Shown one piece after another: positions 1-5,342 of a stretch of DNA of 5,342 bases (its first letter is position 1; each line of letters begins with the position of its first letter). This stretch comes from Desulfobacterales bacterium (GTDB lineage: Bacteria; Desulfobacterota; Desulfobacteria; Desulfobacterales; JAHIVH01), in NCBI GenBank assembly GCA_020056645.1, contig JAGVHJ010000566.1:1-5342 (forward strand), given 5' to 3'. The notes beneath the pieces were generated by a model. It made no database searches. It had not been told where the DNA came from and saw only the letters and a program-made list of their open reading frames with translations. The translations under genes were made by a program, and so were the position numbers.

Positions 1-257
1 ATTTTGATGACCGAGATGATGAACCGCAGGTCCACGGCCACCGGCTGATAGAGCGCAAGGATCTTCAGACACTCCTCCTCGATATCCACCTCCATGGCGT
101 CCACCTCCTGATCGGCTTCAATCAGATAGGAGGCGATCTGAGCCTCTTTTTTTTCCACCGCCTCCGAGGCCATGCGCACCCGCTCCTCAACCATGGCTCC
201 CAGGGTGAGAATCGACTTCTTGATTTTTGTCAGTTCTTTTTGCAAATGAATGGACAT
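1..257 (-). CDS. phoU: PhoU, phosphate-specific transport system accessory protein (N-terminal part, cut by window edge)
   Basis: PhoU is a cytoplasmic helical-bundle protein that binds metal and links the Pst transporter to the PhoR/PhoB two-component system, holding the Pho regulon off when phosphate is plentiful. Only the first 85 codons are present; the reading frame runs off the left edge, so this is an edge partial and not a broken gene. The visible part is all helix-like and charged, with a D-x-x-x-D pair at residues 49 and 53, the acidic pattern associated with metal binding in this family, followed by the well-conserved stretch around residues 63-85 (ECLKILALYQPVAVDLRFI, then ISVIK). 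The start is the ATG at 255-257, preceded by AGGAG at 262-266 with a 4-nt spacer. It lies 18 nt downstream of pstB, the usual last place in a pst operon, so it is very likely co-transcribed. Identification rests on motif recognition plus context. Confidence 0.94.
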   Translation of the reverse strand, partial: MSIHLQKELTKIKKSILTLGAMVEERVRMASEAVEKKEAQIASYLIEADQEVDAMEVDIEEECLKILALYQPVAVDLRFIISVIK

Positions 258-275
258 AGGGCTCCTTTATTTTGA

Positions 276-1052
276 TCATCCAAACCGGCCGGTGATATAC
301 TCCTCGGTCCTTCGTTTCGCGGGTTTTGTGAAAATCGTGTCTGTTTCCCCCGCCTCAATGAGTTTTCCCATATAAAAGAAGGCGGTCACATCGGAGGTCC
401 GCGCCGCCTGCTGCATGTTGTGGGTGACGATGATGATGGTGTAGGTCTCTTTTAAGGTGTGAATGAGCTCTTCAATCTTCTGGGTGGCGATGGGGTCGAG
501 AGCGGAACAGGGCTCGTCCATGAGTAGCACTTCCGGTTCCACGGCCAGTGCCCTCGCGATGCAGAGCCGCTGCTGCTGACCGCCCGATAGCCCCAATGCG
601 GAATCGTGGAGCCGCTCCTTCACCTCCTCCCACAGGGCCGCCTGCCGGATGCTTTTTTCCACCCGTTCGGCGATCAGATTTTTATCCGTGACGCCATTGA
701 CCTTCAATCCATAGGCCACGTTTTCGAAAATCGTCTTGGGAAAAGGGTTGGGTTTCTGGAACACCATGCCGATGCGCCGTCTTAAATTGACAACATCCAC
801 GGCAGGAGCGTAAATATCCTGGTCATCGATTTTAATCTCTCCCTCCACCCGGATACCGGTTATCAGATCGTTCATGCGGTTCAGGCACCGTAAAAAGGTG
901 CTTTTGCCGCAACCGGAAGGCCCGATCAGGGCAGTGACTTGGTTTAAATTAAAGTCGATGGAGATCGAATCGAGGGCCTTGACTTTCCCATAGTAAAAAT
1001 TGAGGTTATGGGCGGTTATTTTCGGTGTTTGAGTCATATGAGATGCTTTCAT
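276..1052 (-). CDS. pstB: PstB, phosphate ABC transporter ATP-binding protein
   Basis: This 258-residue protein is the ATPase that powers phosphate import through PstC/PstA from the cytoplasmic face of the inner membrane. Every ABC motif is present in order: aromatic A-loop region YYG near residues 20-22, Walker A GPSGCGKST at 44-52 (Lys50), Q-loop Gln99 in FQKPNPFP, signature LSGGQQQR at 155-162, Walker B LLMDEP at 176-181 with catalytic Glu180, D-loop SALD at 183-186, and switch His211 in THNMQQA. The FQKPNPFP and CSALDP variants are typical of PstB rather than other importers. Length is normal for the family. The chosen ATG (1050-1052) has only a weak AAGG 9 nt upstream; an in-frame ATG at residue 6 has no better ribosome site, so the N-terminus could be five residues shorter. 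It begins 14 nt after the pstA stop and is followed after 18 nt by phoU, consistent with one transcript. Confidence 0.98.
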   Translation of the reverse strand: MKASHMTQTPKITAHNLNFYYGKVKALDSISIDFNLNQVTALIGPSGCGKSTFLRCLNRMNDLITGIRVEGEIKIDDQDIYAPAVDVVNLRRRIGMVFQKPNPFPKTIFENVAYGLKVNGVTDKNLIAERVEKSIRQAALWEEVKERLHDSALGLSGGQQQRLCIARALAVEPEVLLMDEPCSALDPIATQKIEELIHTLKETYTIIIVTHNMQQAARTSDVTAFFYMGKLIEAGETDTIFTKPAKRRTEEYITGRFG

Positions 1053-1066
1053 GGTTCCGGACCTTG

Positions 1067-2095
1067 TTAACGACGCATTTTTTTTCTCAGTCTGGCCCTG
1101 AAAAGGATCGCGATCAAATTCATTCCCAAAACAAGGGAGATGAGAACCAGGGCTGTACCATATTGCAGGGGCCGTGTCACTTCGATTTCGGTTCCTGCGG
1201 TTGCAAGGACATAGATGTGATAGGGCAGGGCCATGACCTCATCGAATATCGATCGGGGCAGGTTGGGCGAAAAGAAGACGGCTGCGGTGAACATGATGGG
1301 GGCTGTTTCTCCGGCGGTTCGGCTGATTCCTAAGATTCCGCCGGTCAGGATGCCGGGAGCGGCGGCGGGAAGGACCACCCGAAGGATGGTCTGCAACTTG
1401 GTGGCGCCGAGGCCCAGCGAAGCCTCCCGGTAGGTGGCGGGAACCGATTTCAACGCCTCTTCGGTTGCGCCGATGATGACCGGGAGCGACATGAGGGCCA
1501 GGGTGAGGGCCCCCGCAAGAATCGATACCCCCATTTTTAAATAGGTCACAAAAAAGGATAGGCCAAAAAGTCCAAAGACAACCGAGGGCACCCCCGCCAG
1601 ATTGCTGATCCCAAGGCGGATAGCCCGCACAAGAGCTCCCTCCGAGGCATATTCCTGGAGGTAGATGGCCGAGGAGACACCGATGGGAAAAGAGATGAGA
1701 AAGGCTCCCAGGGAGAGGCAAAGGGTGCCCACGATGCAGGGAAGGATGCCGCCTTGGGTCATCATCTCTCTTGGCGGCTGGGTTAAAAAATCAATCGAAA
1801 TGGCCCGCCATCCGTTTGCAATCATGAAATAGAGGATAATGAAAAGCGCCAGAGCGTTCACCATGGCGGCGCTTCGGAACAGATTAAAAAAAAGGTGCTG
1901 GAGAAGCGTCCGTTTCTTATTGAAAAAGAGCGGTTTCTGCTGTTTCCGATTTTCCAGTGATGACGCGGTCTGACTCTCTGACTCAGAGATCGGGCCTGTG
2001 GGATCGGGCGCCTTCTCTCTCCGGATCTCCTGGAGATATCGCTCCTCCGGGTTTTTCATTCCATCGATATTGATGGCGGATACCTTAACGTTCAT
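1067..2095 (-). CDS. pstA: PstA, phosphate ABC transporter permease
   Basis: PstA is one of the two inner-membrane permeases that form the phosphate channel. The protein has 342 residues. Its membrane core starts at a first hydrophobic segment near residues 78-95, followed by segments near 116-146, 165-186, 190-210 and further ones to the C-terminus. The coupling (EAA) loop that docks on PstB is clear at about residues 212-232 and beyond (EEALKSVP, then REASLGLGAT), followed by the conserved SRTAGETAP segment. It ends in a basic tail (RARLRKKMRR). The first ~75 residues are hydrophilic, charged and lack a signal sequence, making it longer than the roughly 280-300 residues usual for PstA. The start ATG at 2093-2095 overlaps the pstC stop in an ATGA arrangement (2092-2095), with AGGGG about 10 nt upstream, which supports this start and translational coupling. 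The next in-frame ATG (residue 13) has no clear ribosome site. Confidence 0.96.
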   Translation of the reverse strand: MNVKVSAINIDGMKNPEERYLQEIRREKAPDPTGPISESESQTASSLENRKQQKPLFFNKKRTLLQHLFFNLFRSAAMVNALALFIILYFMIANGWRAISIDFLTQPPREMMTQGGILPCIVGTLCLSLGAFLISFPIGVSSAIYLQEYASEGALVRAIRLGISNLAGVPSVVFGLFGLSFFVTYLKMGVSILAGALTLALMSLPVIIGATEEALKSVPATYREASLGLGATKLQTILRVVLPAAAPGILTGGILGISRTAGETAPIMFTAAVFFSPNLPRSIFDEVMALPYHIYVLATAGTEIEVTRPLQYGTALVLISLVLGMNLIAILFRARLRKKMRR

Positions 2096-2988
2096 AGGGT
2101 CGCATCCCCTGTTTGTCGATATTTATTAGATAGATAATCGGCGATGATGTTGAAACAAAAGGTAAAGATAAAGAGAACGATGCCGATCGCGAAAAGGGCG
2201 TAATAGTGGTCCCCCCGGTAGGGAGCTTCGGCCATTTCCGCAGCAATGCTGCCGGGGAGGGGCCTTACCGGATCGAAAATCGATCCGGGAACCATGGCCG
2301 CGCCTCCCGCCACCATGAGGACCACCATGGTTTCTCCAATGGCCCGGGAGAGACCCAGAATAATGGCGGTGCTTATTCCTGAAAGGGCGGCGGGAAGCGT
2401 GACCTTGACAATTGTTTCAAATGAGGTCGCGCCAAGGGCGAGGGAGGCCTCCTTCAAACTGGCGGGCACGCTGTAGAGCGCATCTTCGGAAATTGTGCAG
2501 ATGGTTGGGATCGACATGAAGGCGAGCATGATCGCCGCGTTAAACATGTTCAATCCTGTGGCGATATTAAAGTGATCTTGCAGAAATGGGGCCACGATCA
2601 CCATCCCGAAAAATCCGATCACAACCGATGGCAGAGAGGCCAGAAGCTCCACCACCGGCTTTACAATTTCCCTGAGGCGGGACGAGGCGATCTCGGACAG
2701 GTAGATGGCGGTCATCACCCCCAGGGGAATGGAGATCAGGGCGGAGATGAGTGTGACTGACACCGACCCGATGATGAGGGGAAAAATTCCAAAATGGGCT
2801 GGATCGGCCGTTGGATACCAGTAGTTCCCGAAGATGAACGCCTTGATCCCTACTTTTTCAAAAATAGGAAGCCCTTCCTTGAAGAGAAACAAAGTGATCA
2901 TGGCTAAAATTGAAATTGATGTGGTCGCCACTAAAAGAAAAAAATAGTTCATCAATTTTTCTTTAAATTTGGTAAAAGAGTGAATCAT
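2092..2988 (-). CDS. pstC: PstC, phosphate ABC transporter permease
   Basis: PstC pairs with PstA to form the transmembrane phosphate pathway. Read from the ATG at 2986-2988 it has 298 residues, a normal length. A short basic cytoplasmic N-terminus precedes the first membrane segment (about 16-36). A periplasmic stretch with NYWYPTADPAHFG follows; further hydrophobic segments lie near 67-97, 113-136, 149-166, 203-226 and 262-286. The EAA coupling loop is at about 168-188 (EDALYSVP, then KEASLALGAT), and the permease-conserved SRAIGET lies at 214-220. A GTG in the same frame at 2995-2997 would add three residues, but it sits inside the AGGTGAGG ribosome site at 2992-2999 that serves the ATG, so the ATG is preferred. 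The gene follows pstS after a 125-nt gap with a hairpin and overlaps pstA by 4 nt. Family assignment is firm; only the exact start is uncertain. Confidence 0.97.
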   Translation of the reverse strand: MIHSFTKFKEKLMNYFFLLVATTSISILAMITLFLFKEGLPIFEKVGIKAFIFGNYWYPTADPAHFGIFPLIIGSVSVTLISALISIPLGVMTAIYLSEIASSRLREIVKPVVELLASLPSVVIGFFGMVIVAPFLQDHFNIATGLNMFNAAIMLAFMSIPTICTISEDALYSVPASLKEASLALGATSFETIVKVTLPAALSGISTAIILGLSRAIGETMVVLMVAGGAAMVPGSIFDPVRPLPGSIAAEMAEAPYRGDHYYALFAIGIVLFIFTFCFNIIADYLSNKYRQTGDATL

Positions 2989-2991
2989 CAA

Positions 2992-2999
2992 CCTCACCT
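2992..2999 (-). promoter_or_regulatory. Ribosome binding site deciding the pstC start
   Basis: AGGTGAGG lies just upstream of the ATG at 2986-2988; its AGGTG part (2995-2999) is 6 nt from that ATG. The alternative GTG start at 2995-2997 overlaps this element and has only an A-rich stretch before it. This favours the 298-residue PstC over a 301-residue version. The evidence is spacing and complementarity to the 16S rRNA end only. Confidence 0.6.
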
Positions 3000-3062
3000 G
3001 CTTTCTTTATCATGATAACAACCTGTTTCACACACGCTCCCTGTATAAGAAGGATAACGAAA

Positions 3063-3097
3063 CCGCTTCCGGATTAGATCGGGTTTCCCGGAAGCGG
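3063..3097 (-). other. Intercistronic stem-loop between pstS and pstC
   Basis: A perfect 10-bp inverted repeat (CCGCTTCCGG at 3063-3072 and CCGGAAGCGG at 3088-3097) encloses a 15-nt loop, 16 nt after the pstS stop in the direction of transcription. The transcript then reads UUUCGUU, which is not a clean U-tract, so this is more likely a partial attenuator or an mRNA 3'-end stabiliser than a full terminator. Such an element fits the usual need for far more PstS than membrane subunits. The upstream arm also takes part in a shorter competing hairpin at 3085-3100. The inverted repeat is seen directly; the function is inferred. Confidence 0.6.
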
Positions 3098-3113
3098 GAA
3101 CCAACTCCTCTAA

Positions 3114-3935
3114 TTAATAGAGGGGGACGAACCCGATCTCTTTGATCATCTTCTGCCCCTTTTCCGGATGAATGATAAAGTTTAAAAAATTCGCCACATC
3201 TCCTGCGGGCCACTTTTCGGTGAACATGTAAAGGGGTCTGCTGATGGGAAAGGAGCCGTCAAGGGTGCTCTCCGGAGTACCTTGGACATTTCCGACAGTC
3301 AGGGCCTTGACGCTCGCGTCCAGATAGCCCAGCCCGATATAGCCGATGGCGTTTTTATTCTTGCTCACCGCCTGATGAACCGCGCCGTTTGATGCCTGGA
3401 GGAGCGCGCCCGGATAGACATTCTCCTTGCTCATGACCTTTTCTTCCCACACTTCATAGGTTCCGGAGGAGGTATCCCTCGATATGACGACGATTTTCAG
3501 ATCCCCGCCCCCTACCTGGGACCAGTTGGTCACCTCTCCTTTATATATGGCCTTGAGCTGGGAGAGGGTGAGATCCTTGACCGGGTTTGAGGGATGAACG
3601 ACCGGCACGATGCAGTCATAGGCAACGGCGAAGGGTACGGGGTAACGCCCTTTTTCAAGGGCGAGCTTTACTTCCGAATCCTTGATGAACCGGGAGCTGT
3701 TCGCGATATCGGTTGAGCCGTCGATGATGGCCTTCATGCCGTTGCCGGACCCGCCACCCGATAGGGAAATTTTCACTTCCGGATAAAGCTTCATATATTC
3801 TTCCGATACTTTCTGAGCGATGGGAAGAACGGTCGTGGAGCCCTTGATGACGATGTTTCCGGCAAAGGATATCGTCGCGCCGATAACACTCATGATGGCT
3901 GCCATGATGGCGATTTTTCGTTTTTGATGAATCAT
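3114..3935 (-). CDS. pstS: PstS, periplasmic phosphate-binding protein
   Basis: PstS captures phosphate in the periplasm and delivers it to PstC/PstA. The 273-residue precursor starts with a typical Sec signal peptide: basic HQKRK at 3-7, a hydrophobic core at about 8-22, and a likely cleavage after SFA at residue 25. No lipobox cysteine is present, so the mature form should be soluble and not lipid-anchored. The ligand-site stretches of the family are in place: KGSTTVLP at 31-38, SGGGSGNGMKA at 59-69, D76 and R82 in the STDIANSSR segment, and SRDTSSGTYE at 152-161 (R153, S157-T159). The segments LSQLKAIYKGEVTNW (124-138) and AIGYIGLGY are also characteristic. It is a compact PstS, shorter than the enterobacterial form. 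The ATG at 3933-3935 has AAAGGAG at 3943-3949, 7 nt away. It is the first pst gene after the Pho-box-like array, so it probably leads the operon. Confidence 0.97.
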   Translation of the reverse strand: MIHQKRKIAIMAAIMSVIGATISFAGNIVIKGSTTVLPIAQKVSEEYMKLYPEVKISLSGGGSGNGMKAIIDGSTDIANSSRFIKDSEVKLALEKGRYPVPFAVAYDCIVPVVHPSNPVKDLTLSQLKAIYKGEVTNWSQVGGGDLKIVVISRDTSSGTYEVWEEKVMSKENVYPGALLQASNGAVHQAVSKNKNAIGYIGLGYLDASVKALTVGNVQGTPESTLDGSFPISRPLYMFTEKWPAGDVANFLNFIIHPEKGQKMIKEIGFVPLY

Positions 3936-4004
3936 GTTTTGTCTCCTTTGTTAAATTCTGTATTTATGAATAATTAATTCTTAAGCGCCCTTTTTTTTAA
4001 GAGC

Positions 4005-4010
4005 AGTTTA
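4005..4010 (-). promoter_or_regulatory. Candidate -10 element of the pstS promoter
   Basis: TAAACT on the minus strand matches four of six bases of the TATAAT consensus and begins 9 nt after the last hexamer of the Pho-box-like array. That is about the distance expected when Pho boxes replace a -35 element. It would give a leader of roughly 60 nt before pstS. The region is A/T-rich and other weak -10 matches are possible, so the placement is tentative. Confidence 0.3.
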
Positions 4011-4019
4011 TTTGGCTTT

Positions 4020-4058
4020 TGTTAGAAATATGTTAGGAAATGGTTAGTTTTTAGTTAA
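4020..4058 (-). promoter_or_regulatory. Pho-box-like array of four 11-bp-spaced TAAC repeats upstream of pstS
   Basis: On the minus strand four hexamers begin exactly 11 bases apart: TTAACT at 4058, CTAACC at 4047, CTAACA at 4036 and CTAACA at 4025. All share the TAAC core and are separated by A/T-rich 5-nt spacers. PhoB and PhoP response regulators bind tandem direct repeats with an 11-bp period, and the Bacillus PhoP repeat is TTAACA-like, so this is a good candidate binding site for the phosphate regulator of this organism. The first repeat contains the stop codon of the porin gene. The array ends 84 nt before the pstS start codon. The repeats are seen directly; regulator identity is inferred. 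Confidence 0.75.
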
Positions 4059-5179
4059 AAAACATATTGACACTGAACAAAAATTTCGTCGCAATCATTG
4101 CCCTTTTTTCCATCAATAGTTTCCCCCACCCGATAGGTTGTCTGAACTTTAATATCATGCTCGTGAATGAAATAGTTGACTCCTCCTGAAACACGTGTCC
4201 AGGGATTTTCATAATTATCCGCATCCTGGCTTTCATATCCCATGACAATCTCCATAGGGATCGTAGAAATCATATACCCCCCTTCGATGGCGTAATTCGT
4301 GAGTGTGGTCTCGCTTTCTTGATAAAGCCCTGACGTAGTTCCTTCATCCAACAGTTCGGATGAGAATTGATTATACTGAATATCGGCGGAAAGGCCATAA
4401 CCTCTGATGGCGGCGCTCACCTCGAACCCCGTAACTGTGTCCACATCTTTTAGTCGTGATGGGTCAATGTTATTCTCGTCGTTCCGCCATGAAAATGCGG
4501 CGAGCCCTATCGCTGTTTTTAACTCCTTTTTAAAATCACCTTGGGAAAAGCCCATTTTCCCGAGGGGGAAAAAATCGACCCTTCCACCTGCAATAAGGCC
4601 CTCATTCCAGTCTTCTCCGGCATTGAATTGAATGACTGTATCGAAATCGATTTTTTTGTTATCCGGGTCAATCGCCGCCATACAAAGAGCCGCTCCCCAA
4701 GATAGCTTCTCTTCCAGGAGCTTGCCTTTGAGATGAATACCGGTCTGTCTGTCGGGGGCGCCGTAATCATGATCGCCCACGAAGGTCCTTTCGACAAGTT
4801 GTTGGGTCTTGGAAGAGGTGAGTTTTTCTCTTGAAAACGGAAAATCTAGATTTCCTATTAGGATTTCGACCGTTTCAAACCCACTGTAGGCCATGTAGGC
4901 GTCTTTGACCGCAACGGAATTTTTGCCCATGTCCCACTCGAATTTCCCTTTCCAGTCCTTGTGGACGCTGCCTTCGATATAGGGCCGGAAACGTCTGAAA
5001 AAAAGTTCCTCGTCACTTTTCCCTTCATCCGGGTTTTTCGTATGGTGCTGTAGTTGAATCCTACCTCCAACAGAGAGGTACTTGTCCCCATCCTTGTAGG
5101 TGACCCCGGCAAATGACGGAATGATCGTCGCCAGGCTGAGCACGGATAGGATCGCCGCCACTTTAATTGGATTATACAT
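4055..5179 (-). CDS. OprP/OprO-family (Porin_O_P) outer-membrane porin, probably phosphate/anion selective
   Basis: This 374-residue protein looks like a trimeric outer-membrane beta-barrel porin of the OprP/OprO type, which lets phosphate or polyphosphate enter the periplasm. It has a Sec signal peptide (hydrophobic about residues 7-20, likely cleavage after SFA at residue 24), then amphipathic strand-like sequence throughout. Family-typical stretches include VGGRIQLQ near 37-44, the FFRRFRPYIEGSV region near 60-72, a DAYMAY segment, and GNLDFPFSREKLTSS followed by VERTF. It ends in phenylalanine (QCQYVF), the C-terminal aromatic signal for barrel assembly. The ATG at 5177-5179 is preceded by GAAGGAG at 5188-5194, an 8-nt spacer. 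It lies just upstream of pstS in the same direction, which supports phosphate as substrate. No clear terminator follows, so some read-through into pstS is possible. The family is fairly certain; ion selectivity is inferred from context and was not read from binding residues. Confidence 0.87.
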   Translation of the reverse strand: MYNPIKVAAILSVLSLATIIPSFAGVTYKDGDKYLSVGGRIQLQHHTKNPDEGKSDEELFFRRFRPYIEGSVHKDWKGKFEWDMGKNSVAVKDAYMAYSGFETVEILIGNLDFPFSREKLTSSKTQQLVERTFVGDHDYGAPDRQTGIHLKGKLLEEKLSWGAALCMAAIDPDNKKIDFDTVIQFNAGEDWNEGLIAGGRVDFFPLGKMGFSQGDFKKELKTAIGLAAFSWRNDENNIDPSRLKDVDTVTGFEVSAAIRGYGLSADIQYNQFSSELLDEGTTSGLYQESETTLTNYAIEGGYMISTIPMEIVMGYESQDADNYENPWTRVSGGVNYFIHEHDIKVQTTYRVGETIDGKKGNDCDEIFVQCQYVF

Positions 5180-5223
5180 TCTCTGTACTCCTTCCTTAAT
5201 TAATGTTGGTTGATCATTCGTAA

Positions 5224-5241
5224 CTATTCAGCAGCTATTCA
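5224..5241 (-). promoter_or_regulatory. 11-bp-period direct repeat upstream of the porin gene (candidate Pho box)
   Basis: The heptamer TGAATAG occurs twice on the minus strand, starting at 5241 and at 5230, separated by CTGC. This 7+4 layout is the same as in enterobacterial PhoB boxes, although the bases differ from both the E. coli consensus and the TAAC array before pstS. A degenerate third copy (CGAATGA, starting at 5220) is one base out of register. The block is 44 nt from the porin start codon. The repeat is seen directly; binding by a phosphate regulator is inferred from geometry and gene context. Confidence 0.42.
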
Positions 5242-5261
5242 TCAAGATGGCGAAAAGCCCG

Positions 5262-5287
5262 TTTTGTTCGGTCCCTATTTTGTTCGG
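5262..5287. repeat. Two 10-bp direct repeats at 16-bp spacing
   Basis: TTTTGTTCGG (plus strand; CCGAACAAAA on the minus strand) is present at 5262-5271 and again at 5278-5287, with a 6-nt spacer. The copies are identical. They lie about 83-108 nt upstream of the porin start, a place where activator sites occur. No regulator is recognised. Confidence 0.5.
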
Positions 5288-5299
5288 GAGCTTCTTGGT

Positions 5300-5320
5300 T
5301 TTTTGCTGAACTGGCAAAAA
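5300..5320. repeat. 21-bp interrupted palindrome, operator- or terminator-like
   Basis: TTTTTGC at 5300-5306 and GCAAAAA at 5314-5320 are perfect inverted repeats around a 7-nt centre. With only two G-C pairs the stem would be a weak terminator, but the A/T flanks on both sides could suit a bidirectional terminator from an upstream gene beyond the window. A dimeric repressor operator is an equally good reading. The symmetry is seen directly; the role is unknown. Confidence 0.4.
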
Positions 5321-5342
5321 CTCGGCCTGAAGACCTCAAACC

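Larger units (their letters stand above)
5180..5342. other. Non-coding leader upstream of the porin gene
   Basis: No convincing gene is seen in this 163-nt stretch. It must hold at least part of the porin promoter. Visible structure, listed as separate entries, is a palindrome, a 10-bp direct repeat and an 11-bp-spaced heptamer repeat, plus the ribosome site GAAGGAG at 5188-5194. A -35/-10 pair could not be assigned with confidence. Confidence 0.6.

Noticed and set aside
1025..1333. 102-codon plus-strand open frame across the pstB-pstA junction
   Set aside because: It is antisense to two well-supported genes, has a Cys/Gly/Asp-rich composition with no recognisable motif and no convincing ribosome site.
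1239..1721. 160-codon minus-strand open frame inside pstA
   Set aside because: It is a shadow of pstA in another frame: rich in Gly, Pro, Arg and His, with no domain, and covers the EAA loop region of a clear permease.
2963..3013. A 16-codon minus-strand reading frame starting at the ATG at 3011-3013 and overlapping the pstC start in another frame
   Set aside because: No good ribosome site precedes it and its sequence (MIKKAGEVDDSLFYQI) has no recognisable feature; it is probably chance.
3007..3018. Perfect 12-bp palindrome TTATCATGATAA just upstream of the pstC ribosome site
   Set aside because: It is short, A/T-rich and lacks flanking symmetry; it could be an operator, but nothing beyond the symmetry supports that.
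3961..3970. TTCATAAATA before pstS, resembling half of an E. coli Pho box (TCATAAAT core)
   Set aside because: Only one half is present, no second heptamer follows at 11 bp, and it would lie inside the expected leader RNA.
3974..4004. T8 tract next to GCGCCC on the plus strand, terminator-like at first sight, with a 6-bp TCTTAA/TTAAGA inverted repeat around it
   Set aside because: There is no GC-rich stem before the T-run on the plus strand, and on the minus strand the repeat is A/T-only with no U-tract after it.
4051..4797. Open frames within the porin gene (minus strand 4051-4248 and 4519-4797; plus strand 4407-4631)
   Set aside because: They are alternative frames of the porin, which has a signal peptide, family motifs and a C-terminal aromatic residue that account for the whole stretch.

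Overview
The window is a phosphate-acquisition locus, read entirely on the minus strand (right to left). In transcription order it holds an OprP/OprO-type outer-membrane porin (5179-4055), then the high-affinity phosphate ABC transporter genes pstS (3935-3114), pstC (2988-2092), pstA (2095-1067) and pstB (1052-276), and finally the first 85 codons of phoU (257 to the left edge). The porin, the two-membrane layout and the protein styles indicate a Gram-negative bacterium. The compact PstS and mid-range base composition would fit a deltaproteobacterial (Desulfobacterota-like) lineage, but this is an impression and not a proven placement.

Layout. 5342-5180 is a non-coding leader upstream of the porin with several short repeats: a 7-7-7 palindrome, a 10-bp direct repeat at 16-bp spacing, and two perfect TGAATAG heptamers exactly 11 bp apart. 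4054-3936 is the porin-pstS gap. It carries the clearest regulatory signal of the window: four TAAC-core repeats in strict 11-bp register (starts at 4058, 4047, 4036, 4025), the geometry of PhoB/PhoP-type Pho boxes. 3113-2989 is the pstS-pstC gap, with a perfect 10-bp GC-rich stem that can also fold into a competing shorter hairpin. From pstC to phoU the genes are packed tightly: a 4-nt ATGA overlap, then gaps of 14 and 18 nt.

How the genes would work together: the porin lets phosphate through the outer membrane, PstS captures it in the periplasm, PstC/PstA form the inner-membrane channel, PstB hydrolyses ATP, and PhoU couples transporter state to the PhoR/PhoB two-component system (neither partner is in the window). 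The Pho-box-like array would place pstSCAB-phoU under phosphate-starvation control; the 11-bp repeat before the porin suggests similar control of that gene.

No undescribed multi-gene system is visible. No mobile element, CRISPR array, tRNA or rRNA was recognised. The observations worth following are regulatory: the Pho-box array, the second 11-bp repeat, the intercistronic hairpins, and an unusually long cytoplasmic N-terminus on PstA.
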